Of a stretch of DNA of 64,000 nucleotides, positions 43,743-51,844 are shown piece by piece. The translations under genes and the position numbers were made by a program. Source of the stretch: Amycolatopsis mongoliensis (GTDB lineage: Bacteria > Actinomycetota > Actinomycetes > Mycobacteriales > Pseudonocardiaceae). Location: assembly GCF_030285665.1 (NCBI RefSeq), contig NZ_CP127295.1, positions 8,060,001 to 8,124,000 on the forward strand, given 5' to 3'. The notes beneath the pieces are model-generated. The model was not told where the DNA came from. It searched no databases and saw only the letters and a list, made by a program, of their open reading frames with translations. Numbering within the stretch: the stretch's first letter is position 1; every line of letters begins with the position of its first letter.

Positions 43743-44684
43743 TTACCGGGCGAAGCGATCGGTCGCGCCGACCAGGACGTCCTGCATCGGGGCGTCCGAC
43801 GTCGAGTGCCCGATGTCGGCCAGCATGACCAGTTCGCTGCCCGGCCAGCCGTGGTGCAGCAGCCACGGGGTGCCGACGAGGTTGCTCGTGTCGAGCACCC
43901 CCTGGGCCAGCACCGCGGGGATTCCGGCCAGCTTGCCCAGGTTCCGCAGGATCTCTCCGTCGGGCAGGAACGCCCGGTTGCTGAAGTAGTGCGTGACCAG
44001 CCGGGCGAAGCAGAGCCGGTAGGCCGGGTCCTCGAAGACGTCGTGCGGCGGCACGCCGGGCAGCATGGCGTCTTCCCAGGTACACCAGTCTTTCGCGGCT
44101 TTGTTGTGCACGACGGGGTCCGGGTCCAGCAGCAGCCGGTTGTAGGCGGCGGAGAGGTCGCCGTCGCGCTCGCTTTCCGGGACGCCTTCGCGGAACTTCG
44201 CGAAGCCCTCCGGGAAGTATGCGCCGAGACCGCGGATGAGCATTTCGATCTCGAGGAAGCGGTCGGTGGCCAGGCCCATCAGCACCATCTCGCTGACCCG
44301 GTCGGTGTGCCGCAGGGCGTACGTCAGGCTGAGCACCGAGCCCCAGGAACCGCCGAACAGCAGCCACTTCTCGATGCCGAGCCGGGTGCGGAGCAGCTCG
44401 AAGTCGGCGACGAGGTGGTCGGTGGTGTTGGCGGAGAGGTCGGCGACCGGGGCGCCGGCGTGCGGGGTGCTGCGGCCGCAGCCGCGCTGGTCGACGAGCA
44501 CGACCCGGTACTTCGCCGGGTCGAAGTACCGCCGGAGGTTCGTCGAGCACCCGGACCCGGGCCCGCCGTGCACGACCAGCGCCGGCTTGCCGTCCGGGTT
44601 CCCGCAGGTCTCCCAGTAGATCTCGTGCCCGTCACCGACGTCGAGCAGGCCGTGTTCGTACGGTTCGATCGCGGGATAGAGCAT
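43743..44684 (-). CDS. pip: Proline iminopeptidase
   Basis: 313 residues. An alpha/beta hydrolase of peptidase family S33 releasing N-terminal proline in the cytosol. Seen: the HGGPGSGC oxyanion motif (~39-46), DQRGCGRSTPH, nucleophile GGSWGS and the His near the end in LADIGHS. The length is usual. Alone on its strand, with 77 bp to the next gene, including a 10-bp palindrome ACAGCGCTGT near 44711. Confidence 0.93.
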   Translation of the reverse strand: MLYPAIEPYEHGLLDVGDGHEIYWETCGNPDGKPALVVHGGPGSGCSTNLRRYFDPAKYRVVLVDQRGCGRSTPHAGAPVADLSANTTDHLVADFELLRTRLGIEKWLLFGGSWGSVLSLTYALRHTDRVSEMVLMGLATDRFLEIEMLIRGLGAYFPEGFAKFREGVPESERDGDLSAAYNRLLLDPDPVVHNKAAKDWCTWEDAMLPGVPPHDVFEDPAYRLCFARLVTHYFSNRAFLPDGEILRNLGKLAGIPAVLAQGVLDTSNLVGTPWLLHHGWPGSELVMLADIGHSTSDAPMQDVLVGATDRFAR

Positions 44685-44761
44685 CAGCGCGTCCTTCCAC
44701 CGGAATACAACAGCGCTGTCACGTTACCGCCGAAAACCGATGGACGCGTGCCTTTTTCCGG

Positions 44762-45511
44762 TCAGACGAGGGCGCCGGCCAGCTCCATGAGCGTGTCGGC
44801 CAGTTCCCGCGGGCCCGCCGGGCCGATGTGGATGACGGCGTCGTCGCCCGTGCCGGAGGTGTAGCTGAGGTAGCGCCCCCAGTCCGTGTCGGCGTAGTGC
44901 AGCGGCTGCCGCAGGCAGGTGTGGCGCCCGACGTCGTCCCGGCGGCCGACGTAGAGCTCCCCGCTGCCCGAAACCGGGCGCTGGACGAGGCTGACGACGT
45001 CGGCGATCGCCGGGTCGAGCGGGTAGGCCTCCTGGCCGCGGCGGGCCGCCTCGGTCAGGTCCGCCACCCGGACGGCGCGCGGGTGGCCGCCGCCCGCGCC
45101 CACCGGCGGCAGCTGCTCGACGAGCGACTCGGCGAGCCGGTTCCGGTCGATCTCCTGGACACCGACCTGCGTCCCGTCGGAGACAGCCAGGATCGCCTGG
45201 AGGCCGCTCGCGGCGGCGAGCACGCCGTAGGTCTGGCCCTCGACGCCGACCCAGCCGTAGCACTCCCGTGCCGGGTTCACCAGCAGCGGGAGCCAGTCGA
45301 GGAAGTCGACGGTGGCCCGGCCGCGCGCGTCGACCAGCCCGGCTTCGGCCAGCGCGGCGTCGACCCGCTTGCCCGCCTCGTCGCGCTCCTCGTCCGAGAG
45401 CCACAGCGGCTCCGGGCGCAGGGTGATGTGCAGCTGACCGACTTGCTCGCGCTCGGCCAGTGCGGCCAGTGCCTCGACCGGAACGTCCACCCGGCCTGTT
45501 GCCACGTCCAC
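44762..45511 (-). CDS. ESX secretion-associated protein EspG-like
   Basis: 249 residues from GTG 45511 (GGCGG just upstream, 13 bp after the previous stop). It resembles EspG, the cytosolic chaperone that binds PE-PPE substrates of type VII (ESX) secretion: alternating strands with VDVPVEALAALAER, LHITLRPEPLWLS, YGWVGVEGQTYGVLAA and a C-terminal HIGPAGPRELADTLMELA helix. Last gene of a four-gene ESX-associated operon. No ESX ATPase (EccC), EccB/D/E or mycosin is in the window, so it must serve a system encoded elsewhere. Confidence 0.8.
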   Translation of the reverse strand: MDVATGRVDVPVEALAALAEREQVGQLHITLRPEPLWLSDEERDEAGKRVDAALAEAGLVDARGRATVDFLDWLPLLVNPARECYGWVGVEGQTYGVLAAASGLQAILAVSDGTQVGVQEIDRNRLAESLVEQLPPVGAGGGHPRAVRVADLTEAARRGQEAYPLDPAIADVVSLVQRPVSGSGELYVGRRDDVGRHTCLRQPLHYADTDWGRYLSYTSGTGDDAVIHIGPAGPRELADTLMELAGALV

Positions 45512-45524
45512 CCGCCTACTCGCT

Positions 45525-46844
45525 CTACTCGCCGATGACCGGCGGGCTGGTCCGCTGGTCGGTACCGAAGATCGCATCCGGATCCGCTTCGATCAGGAAG
45601 TCCGGGCGCTGGTGCTCGTCATCTTCCTCGCCCTCGCCCCGGCGCCCGCCGGCACCCATCGGTCCCATCTGCCCGGACCGCCCGGCGGCCGACCGCGCGG
45701 CGGCGGCTTCCGCGGCGGCGGCGTTGCCGAGGCCGCCCATGCCGGAGCCGCGGCCGCTGCCGAGCCCGCGCTCACCCGCGGCGCCCGCGCCGCTCCCGCC
45801 GCCGGTTCCGCTCCCGCCGACGGGACGGCCGTTCGAGTCGAGCAGCCGGCTGCCGGCGTTCCCGCTGGTCGGCCCGCGGCCGCCGGGGCTCGAGTTCGGG
45901 TCGCTGCCGAAGGTGTTCGGGTAGTTCTGGCCGCCCCCGCCGGTGCTGGTCGGGTAGAAGTCGATCCCGTCGGTGCTGATCGGCGTCTTGCCCGGCCGGT
46001 CCGTGGTCGTCTGCCCGGGCCGGGTCGTCGTGGTCGGCCGGCCGGTGCCGGTCGTGTGGGTCTCGTCGCCGGGCCGGTCGGTGCCGCCCGGGCGGTCGGT
46101 GCCCCCGGGCCGGTCCGTGCCACCCGGGCGGTCGGTGCTGCCCGGGCGGTCGGTACCGCCGGGCTGGTCGGGGCCGCCGGTGTGCCTGGTGTCGACGCTG
46201 GTGGTCGAGGTGTGATCGTCGGAGCCGGGGGGATTCGGCTTCAGCTCGTGTTCGTCGATGATGTGCGGCGGCCCGATCGGCGGCGGGCCGCCGCCCTGGT
46301 TCACGGCGATCGTCGAGCCGTCGGACTCGAGTACCCCGTAATCCGTCGGCAGCGCCGCCCTGGTGCTGTCGGTGGCGTTGCTGTACTGGTCCATCACGCG
46401 GACGTTCGTCTCGTTCGCCGCGTTGTACTTCGCCATGCCCTCTTGGTAGTTGTCGATGTCGTCCTTGGCCATGAACGGCCCGGCGATCGGGATCGCGGCC
46501 TTCAGGCCGACGCTCCAGGGGCTGGGCTTTTCGGGCTTCGGCGGCACCTCGACGACGCTGTGGCTCGAATCGTCGAACACAGCGGCCTGGGTCCTGACGG
46601 AATCGGTCGTCGCGTCCAGCGGAACCGAACTGTCGCGGAAGGCCATTTCCAAGGGGCCCGCGCCCGCGTTCGCGGCGTCCGCCGCGTCGCCGCTCCAGGA
46701 GGTCACCATGCGTTCCTGCAGCGCCTTGATGCTCGCACCGTGCTCCATGTAGGTGTCGGACAGCTGCTGGACCGTCTCCGCCACCTGCTGCAGCCCTTTG
46801 GTGTCACCCTGTCTGAAGTTGTCGAAGATCTGCTTGCCGTCCAC
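45525..46844 (-). CDS. PPE/WXG100-like ESX substrate candidate with Pro/Gly/Thr-rich repeats
   Basis: 439 residues. The helical N-terminus (~1-130) has a WXG-type turn (TSWSGDAA, ~48-55) and ends in PPKPEKPSPW, as in PPE-like proteins of Pseudonocardiales. The central part is disordered with five near-perfect GGTDRPG units, followed by Gly/Ala-rich stretches (GGGSGAGAAGERGLGSGRG) and an acidic C-terminus ending DQRTSPPVIGE. It is a likely secreted partner of the EspG protein encoded 13 bp downstream. GTG 46844 starts 3 bp after the lipoprotein stop. The repeat region is probably length-variable between strains. Confidence 0.72.
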   Translation of the reverse strand: MDGKQIFDNFRQGDTKGLQQVAETVQQLSDTYMEHGASIKALQERMVTSWSGDAADAANAGAGPLEMAFRDSSVPLDATTDSVRTQAAVFDDSSHSVVEVPPKPEKPSPWSVGLKAAIPIAGPFMAKDDIDNYQEGMAKYNAANETNVRVMDQYSNATDSTRAALPTDYGVLESDGSTIAVNQGGGPPPIGPPHIIDEHELKPNPPGSDDHTSTTSVDTRHTGGPDQPGGTDRPGSTDRPGGTDRPGGTDRPGGTDRPGDETHTTGTGRPTTTTRPGQTTTDRPGKTPISTDGIDFYPTSTGGGGQNYPNTFGSDPNSSPGGRGPTSGNAGSRLLDSNGRPVGGSGTGGGSGAGAAGERGLGSGRGSGMGGLGNAAAAEAAAARSAAGRSGQMGPMGAGGRRGEGEEDDEHQRPDFLIEADPDAIFGTDQRTSPPVIGE

Positions 46845-46847
46845 TCG

Positions 46848-47489
46848 TCAGGCCCCCTTGAGTGTCTTGATGATGCTGGACGCCACCTGGGTGGCCGCCC
46901 CGCAGGAGTCGTCCTGCCCCTCGTAGCCCTGGGCGTACACGTCGATCGCGAGGTCGTCGGCGATACCGAGGCCGAGGCCGCAGTTGCCCTTCGGGCGGTC
47001 GTCCTGGATGCCGAAGTAGACGGCCGGATAGCCCTCGACGTCCGGAGCGCGCTCGAGAAACCGGATGTAGGTCTTGTTCTGGTAGCCCCCGTAAAGCCCG
47101 GCCAAGCCGCCCGCCCCCCGGTCGCGGGTTCCCGTCCCGATCTCCACGGACAGGCCGATGCCTTCACCGTGCCGCGTCCACGAGCAGGACGGACCCGCCT
47201 GGGTGAACGCTGTGTCGCCCTTGGCCTGGTACACACCCGGGTCCGTGTAGCGCAGCGGGGTCAGGACCTCCTGCGGGACGATCGCACAGGTGTCGGAGAC
47301 GTACTTGCTCGCGTCCAGGGGAACGGAGACCTTGGGCACGTCGGGATCCGCGGACGGTGCGTCCGTCGCCGCCGACGATCCCGCCGTCGACGGAGAGGCC
47401 GTACCTCCGGTCGTCGTGGTGCACGCGGTCGCGAGTCCCGCGGAAACGGTCACGAGGACCGCCAGGACACCCAGTTTGCTTCGGAACAA
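46848..47489 (-). CDS. DUF3558-type lipoprotein
   Basis: About 213 residues from TTG 47489 (LFRSKLGVLAVLV...). Signal sequence with lipobox ATA-Cys (about residue 24), then a Ser/Thr/Ala-rich linker and a compact domain with four further cysteines, including DTCAIVPQEVL and SCSWTR, typical of DUF3558 lipoproteins of actinobacteria. It would sit on the outer face of the membrane. It lies between the small helical ESX-type gene and the PPE-like gene and may act with the secretion system. The TTG start is inferred from the signal peptide; the ribosome site is weak. Confidence 0.75.
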   Translation of the reverse strand: MFRSKLGVLAVLVTVSAGLATACTTTTGGTASPSTAGSSAATDAPSADPDVPKVSVPLDASKYVSDTCAIVPQEVLTPLRYTDPGVYQAKGDTAFTQAGPSCSWTRHGEGIGLSVEIGTGTRDRGAGGLAGLYGGYQNKTYIRFLERAPDVEGYPAVYFGIQDDRPKGNCGLGLGIADDLAIDVYAQGYEGQDDSCGAATQVASSIIKTLKGA

Positions 47490-47500
47490 GTTCGGCTCGC

Positions 47501-47902
47501 CTATGCCTTGAAGGTGTCGGACATGTCCTGGTCGGTGACCATGGTCTTCGACTGCGCTTCCTTGAGCTTCTTGATGTAGTCCCGCGCGTACTTCTGCATC
47601 GACGTGTTCTGGTTGAGCAGCGCGATGATCGAGTCGGAACTGGTCGAGGCGAAGCTCCCGCTGGCCGGATCCTTGCCCGGCGCCGCCCCGCTCTGCACGA
47701 CGAGGTGCTGGATCTTGGTGCCGTCCTCGACGATCTTGTCGAGGACGTCCTCCCACTGACCGATCACCGCGGAAAGCTCCTGGGGGTCCATCTTGAACTG
47801 GCCACCCTTGCCCCCGCCGTAGACCCGGCCCGGGGTGTCCAAGACGTCGCCCCACAGCGCCTGTGCCGCCTGCCCGGCTTCGCCGATGATCACGCCCCGC
47901 AC
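47501..47902 (-). CDS. Small helical protein of the ESX-associated operon
   Basis: 133 residues from GTG 47902 (GAGGGGAAG upstream; GTG 47893 is an alternative). Mostly helical and without a signal peptide: LSAVIGQWEDVLDKIVEDG then a C-terminal helix SMQKYARDYIKKLKEAQSK. It resembles the short, cytosolic start genes of EspG/PPE-like operons and may be a WXG100-related secreted partner, although the exact W-x-G turn is not seen. First gene of the operon 47902-44762. Function is inferred from context. Confidence 0.62.
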   Translation of the reverse strand: MRGVIIGEAGQAAQALWGDVLDTPGRVYGGGKGGQFKMDPQELSAVIGQWEDVLDKIVEDGTKIQHLVVQSGAAPGKDPASGSFASTSSDSIIALLNQNTSMQKYARDYIKKLKEAQSKTMVTDQDMSDTFKA

Positions 47903-48026
47903 CTTCCCCTCAGTTCACCCACCGTGATGGTGCAAAGATTAGCCAACTGTCTCACGCCGTGTCAGCGAATCGCCGCAACGTTCCGACGATGGGGCCACCG
48001 GTTCGGTTCCCGGACACTCCGGGTCA

Positions 48027-48042
48027 CAGTACGTACGTACGG
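48027..48042. promoter_or_regulatory. AcnR-box-like site upstream of acnR
   Basis: CAGTACGTACGTACGG matches CAGNACnnncGTACTG at all defined positions but one (G for T at position 15). It lies 37 bp before the acnR start and suggests autorepression. It lies in an alternating ACGT stretch, so the match is less striking than the acn site. Confidence 0.55.
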
Positions 48043-48079
48043 ATTGCGAGATCCCGGTCCGCGGTGCCAGGATTTCAGG

Positions 48080-48661
48080 ATGCCACGCGTAAGCCAGGAT
48101 CACCTCGACGCACGCCGGCGCCAGATCCTCGACGGCTCGCGCGTGTGCTTCGCACGCTACGGCTACGAAGGTGCCACAGTCCGGCGCCTGGAGGAAGCCA
48201 CCGGGCTGTCGCGCGGGGCCATCTTCCACCACTTCCGCGACAAGGAGTCGCTCTTCCTCGCCCTCGCCGAGGACGACGCCATCCGAATGGCCGACGTCGT
48301 CGCCGAGCAGGGCTTGGTCCAGGTGATGCGGGACCTCCTCGCCGGCGGTGACCACCCCGCCGACTGGCTCGGCACCCGCCTCGAGGTCTCCCGGCGGCTG
48401 CGCACCGATCCGGAGTTCCGCGCCCGCTGGGCCGAGCGGTCCGAGCAGCTGACCACCGCCACCCGCCTGCGCCTGCTGCGCCAGCGTGAGGCCGGGATCC
48501 TGCGCGACGACGTCGACGTCGACGTCCTCACCGCGTTCCTGGAGCTCGTCCTCGAAGGCCTGGTCTCGCACCTGGCCATGGGCCTGCCGGCCGCCGGCCT
48601 CGGCCCGGTGCTCGACCTCGTCGAGGAGACCGTGCGGCGGCACCGGCCGGGCACCGCCTGA
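48080..48661 (+). CDS. acnR: AcnR-like TetR repressor of aconitase
   Basis: 193 residues from ATG 48080. The N-terminus MPRVSQDHLDARRRQILDG and the HTH GYEGATVRRLEEATGLSRG, then AIFHHFRDKESLF, match AcnR, the TetR-type repressor next to acn in corynebacteria and mycobacteria. MADVVAEQGLVQVMRDLLAG follows in the effector domain. AcnR of Corynebacterium responds to citrate-Mg2+ and represses acn. Here acn is 16.7 kb away, but a perfect AcnR box overlaps its promoter and a one-mismatch box lies before acnR. A longer open frame from 47357 is not used. Confidence 0.88.
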   Translation: MPRVSQDHLDARRRQILDGSRVCFARYGYEGATVRRLEEATGLSRGAIFHHFRDKESLFLALAEDDAIRMADVVAEQGLVQVMRDLLAGGDHPADWLGTRLEVSRRLRTDPEFRARWAERSEQLTTATRLRLLRQREAGILRDDVDVDVLTAFLELVLEGLVSHLAMGLPAAGLGPVLDLVEETVRRHRPGTA

Positions 48662-48675
48662 TCCGGCGTGGTCAA

Positions 48676-49251
48676 ATGGCCCGCGTGGATCTTCTCGAGG
48701 CGCATGGCCACGCGTTGCGGGCCTTCGGCGACGCGGTACACGCCGCCGGCGACGCCGACTGGGGCCACCGGACGCCGTGCACCGACTGGACCGTCCGCGA
48801 TCTCGTGAACCACCTCGTCGCCGAGCAGCTCTGGGCGCCTTCGCTGCTGGCCGGCGCCACTCTGGACGACGTGGGCGACCGCTTCGACGGCGACGTCCTC
48901 GGCGGCGACCCGGTGGCCGCCTGGGACGCGGCCGCCGAAGCCGCCCGCGAAGCCTTCCTCGACGACGGCGTGCTCGAACGCGCGGTGCACGTGTCGGCGG
49001 GGCTGCTCCCCGCCCGCGAGTACGGCTGGCAGATGACGATCGACGCGGCCGTGCACTCGTGGGACCTCGCGACGGCGCTGGGTCTCCCCTGCCCGGTGAC
49101 CGAGGACCTCGCCGAGCGGCTCCTCGACGTCGTCCGGCCGTGGGTGGACGAGTGGCAGGGGCTCGGCATCTTCGACCCGCCGGTCCCGGTCCCCCGCGGC
49201 GCGGGGCCGGCCGCGCGGCTCGTGGCCCTGCTCGGGCGGCAACCGCGGTGA
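48676..49251 (+). CDS. TIGR03086-family metal-binding protein (DinB/maleylpyruvate-isomerase-like)
   Basis: 191 residues. A four-helix DinB-like fold: PCTDWTVRDLVNHLVAEQLW carries the first His of the metal site, and MTIDAAVHSWDLATALG the second region; both are hallmarks of TIGR03086. Relatives include mycothiol-dependent maleylpyruvate isomerases. As the host makes mycothiol (mshC), a thiol-dependent enzyme is plausible, but the substrate is unknown. It starts 14 bp after acnR. Confidence 0.85.
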   Translation: MARVDLLEAHGHALRAFGDAVHAAGDADWGHRTPCTDWTVRDLVNHLVAEQLWAPSLLAGATLDDVGDRFDGDVLGGDPVAAWDAAAEAAREAFLDDGVLERAVHVSAGLLPAREYGWQMTIDAAVHSWDLATALGLPCPVTEDLAERLLDVVRPWVDEWQGLGIFDPPVPVPRGAGPAARLVALLGRQPR

Positions 49252-49385
49252 ACCACCCGCCGAGGTGAGCGCGCCGACACACCGATATTCCGGCGGGCAG
49301 CGCCGGGGACACGTTAAGATTGTCCGCATATTCGCAGTACACGCCGATTTCCTGCTGGGAGTGACCGTTTCGTGCGCGCAGCGCA

Positions 49386-49426
49386 GTCACCTGGTGACAG
49401 TACCGAGCCGGGTGACCGACCCGGCT
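49386..49426 (+). promoter_or_regulatory. Two hairpins in the CNNM operon leader
   Basis: GTCACC-T-GGTGAC (49386-49398) and AGCCGGGT-GACCG-ACCCGGCT (49406-49426) are adjacent perfect stems upstream of the gene at 49467. The 215-bp gap 49252-49466 also has TAAGAT-like AT-rich DNA near 49315. A cis-regulatory RNA is possible; no known riboswitch was recognised. Confidence 0.35.
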
Positions 49427-49466
49427 GTCCGATAGGTTCATCCCCCGCCGCCCGGGCGGGCGCGGA

Positions 49467-50804
49467 ATGATCCAGATCCTCTTCGCCGTGCTCGGCGTCC
49501 TCCTCTTCGTGCTGCTGACCGCCGGCACCGGGCTGGCCGTCGCGGCCGAGTTCTCGCTGACCGCGCTCGAGCGCAGCACCGTCGACGCCAACGTCCGCCA
49601 GGTCGGCGACCGCCGGTCGCTGACCGTCCAGAAGGCACACCGGACGCTGTCCTTCCAGCTCTCCGGCGCCCAGGTCGCGATCACGCTCACCACGCTGGTC
49701 ACCGGGTACCTGGCCGAGCCGCTCATCGGCGAGCTCGTCCGGCCGCTGCTCACCGGCGTCGGGCTCCCGGAGGGGTTCGCGTCCGGGGCGTCGATCGTGC
49801 TCGCCCTGATCATCGCCACCTCGCTGTCGATGATCCTCGGCGAAATGGTGCCGAAGAACCTCGCCATCGCCCGGCCGCTGCCGACCGCACGCGCCGTGGC
49901 CGGCTACCACTCGCGGTTCTCGGCGCTCTTCCGGTGGCTCATCACGCTGATGAACAACAGCGCGAACTTCCTCGTGCGCAAGTTCGGCGTCGAGCCCCAG
50001 GAGGAGCTGCGGTCCGCGCGCTCGCCGCAGGAGCTGGGCTCGATCGTGCGGTCCAGCGCCGAAAGCGGCACGCTCGACACGTCGACCGCGGAGCTGCTGG
50101 ACCGCTCGCTGCGGTTCGGCGAGCGCACCGCGGAGGAGCTCATGACCCCGCGCGTGCAGCTCGAATCGCTCGCGACCGGCGACACCATCGAGGACCTCAT
50201 CGACCTCTCGCGCCGCACCGGGTTCTCCCGCTTCCCGGTGCACGCCGAGGACCTCGACGACGTCCGCGGCGCCGTGCACGTCAAGCAGGCTTTCGCCGTC
50301 CCCGCGGCGGACCGGGCCGCCGTGCCGATCGGCTCGGTCATGCGGCCGGTGCCGACGGTTCCCGAGTCCCTCCCCGGCGACGACCTGCTCGACCGGCTGC
50401 GCGACTCCCGCTTCCAGCTGGCGATCGTCGTCGACGAGTACGGCGGCACGGCCGGCCTCGTGACCCTGGAAGACGTCGTCGAGGAGATCATCGGCGACGT
50501 CCGCGACGAGCACGACGACCGCGAGGCGCCGGCGGCGCAGCAGGTCGGCACCGACAGCTGGCTGGTGTCCGGGCAGCTGCGCGCCGACGAGGTCACCGAC
50601 GTCACCGGGTTCCGGATGCCGGACGGCGACTACGAGACCATCGCCGGGCTGATCCTCGAGCGGCTGGGCAAGATCCCCGCCGAGGGTGACGCCGCCGAGG
50701 TCGACGGCTGGCGGCTCACCGTCACCACGATGGACAAGCGCCGGATCGCCGAGGTCGAAGTCGCCCCGGTCCGGGCGGCGGCGGAAGCCGAGGTGACCTC
50801 GTGA
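49467..50804 (+). CDS. CNNM/CorC-type membrane protein with CBS pair (Rv1842c-like)
   Basis: 445 residues. A DUF21/CNNM transmembrane domain (~1-190, with GEMVPKNLAIARP), two CBS domains (~205-335; RFPVHAEDLDD and VVDEYGGTAGLVTLEDVVEEI) and a C-terminal CorC_HlyC domain (~345-430). The family moves Mg2+ or Co2+ or senses cation status via adenine nucleotide-binding CBS. Its stop overlaps the start of a paralogue (GTGA), as Rv1842c-Rv1841c in M. tuberculosis. Leader hairpins lie upstream. A role in Mg2+ efflux would complement the MgtC in this window (inference). Confidence 0.9.
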   Translation: MIQILFAVLGVLLFVLLTAGTGLAVAAEFSLTALERSTVDANVRQVGDRRSLTVQKAHRTLSFQLSGAQVAITLTTLVTGYLAEPLIGELVRPLLTGVGLPEGFASGASIVLALIIATSLSMILGEMVPKNLAIARPLPTARAVAGYHSRFSALFRWLITLMNNSANFLVRKFGVEPQEELRSARSPQELGSIVRSSAESGTLDTSTAELLDRSLRFGERTAEELMTPRVQLESLATGDTIEDLIDLSRRTGFSRFPVHAEDLDDVRGAVHVKQAFAVPAADRAAVPIGSVMRPVPTVPESLPGDDLLDRLRDSRFQLAIVVDEYGGTAGLVTLEDVVEEIIGDVRDEHDDREAPAAQQVGTDSWLVSGQLRADEVTDVTGFRMPDGDYETIAGLILERLGKIPAEGDAAEVDGWRLTVTTMDKRRIAEVEVAPVRAAAEAEVTS

Positions 50805-51844
50805 GCGACTGGCTGAACATCGCCCTGGTCGTGGTCCTGCTGCTGACCAACGCCTTCTTCGTCGGCGCGGAGTTCACGCTGATCTCCTCGCGGCGGGACA
50901 GGCTCGAAGCGTTGCTGGAGCAGGGCAAGACGCGCGCGAAGATCGTGATCAACGCGAGCAAGCACGTGTCGCTCATGCTCGCCGGCGCGCAGCTGGGCAT
51001 CACCATCTGCTCCCTGCTGCTCGGCCGCCTCGGCGAGCCCGCGATCGCGCACCGGCTCTCGGCGTTCTTCGACCTGCTGGGCCTGCCCGAGACACTGCTG
51101 CACGCGGTCTCGTTCGCCATCGCGCTGGCGATCATCACCGTGCTGCACGTCCTGATCGGCGAAATGGTGCCGAAGAACCTCGCGATCGCCGAGCCCGAGC
51201 GGCTCGCGCTGTGGCTGGTGCCGGTGCACGTCGGGTGGGTCAAGATCGCCAACCCGTTCATCTGGCTGCTGAACTTCGTCGCCAACTCGCTGCTGCGCGC
51301 GGTGAAGGTCGAGCCGAAGGACGAGCTCGAGACGGCCTACACCTCCGACGAGCTGGCCGAGCTGCTCAGCGAGTCGCGGCGGGAAGGCCTGATCGACCAG
51401 TCCGAGCACCGGCGGCTCACCCAGACGCTGTCGTCGGTGCAGAAGACGGTGGCCGACGTGCTGGTCCCCACCGCCGAGCTGACGACCCTGCCCTGCGGGC
51501 CGACCGTCGGCGACGTCGAGCAGGCGGTTTCCTCCACCGGCTTCTCGCGGTTCCCGGTGTGCACCGACGACGGGCGGCTGACCGGCTACATCCACGTCAA
51601 GGACGTCCTCGAGCTGGCCGGTCACGACCCGGCGACGATCGTGCCCGACGCGAAGACGCGCCCCCTCACCGAGCTGCGGGCCGACGCCCGCCTCGACGTC
51701 GCGCTTTCGGCCATGCGCAAGGAAGGCAGCCACCTGGCGCGGGCGCTGGACGTCGACGGGAAGGCCGTCGGGGTCGTCGCGCTCGAGGACCTCGTCGAGG
51801 AGTACGTGGGCACGGTGCGCGACGGAACCCACGTGGGCGCATGA
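50801..51844 (+). CDS. CNNM-type membrane protein with CBS pair (Rv1841c-like)
   Basis: 347 residues, shorter than the first copy as it lacks the CorC_HlyC domain. DUF21 with GEMVPKNLAIAEP, and two CBS domains ending VVALEDLVEEYVGTV. Both copies share the GEMVPKNLAIA motif, so they are paralogues probably forming a heteromeric unit. GTG start overlapping the previous stop; its own stop overlaps the next gene (ATGA), giving a three-gene operon. Confidence 0.9.
   Translation: MSDWLNIALVVVLLLTNAFFVGAEFTLISSRRDRLEALLEQGKTRAKIVINASKHVSLMLAGAQLGITICSLLLGRLGEPAIAHRLSAFFDLLGLPETLLHAVSFAIALAIITVLHVLIGEMVPKNLAIAEPERLALWLVPVHVGWVKIANPFIWLLNFVANSLLRAVKVEPKDELETAYTSDELAELLSESRREGLIDQSEHRRLTQTLSSVQKTVADVLVPTAELTTLPCGPTVGDVEQAVSSTGFSRFPVCTDDGRLTGYIHVKDVLELAGHDPATIVPDAKTRPLTELRADARLDVALSAMRKEGSHLARALDVDGKAVGVVALEDLVEEYVGTVRDGTHVGA

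Noticed and set aside
45612..47579. 655-codon plus-strand frame opposite the ESX operon
   Set aside because: Mirror of three genes with clear domains; no start context.
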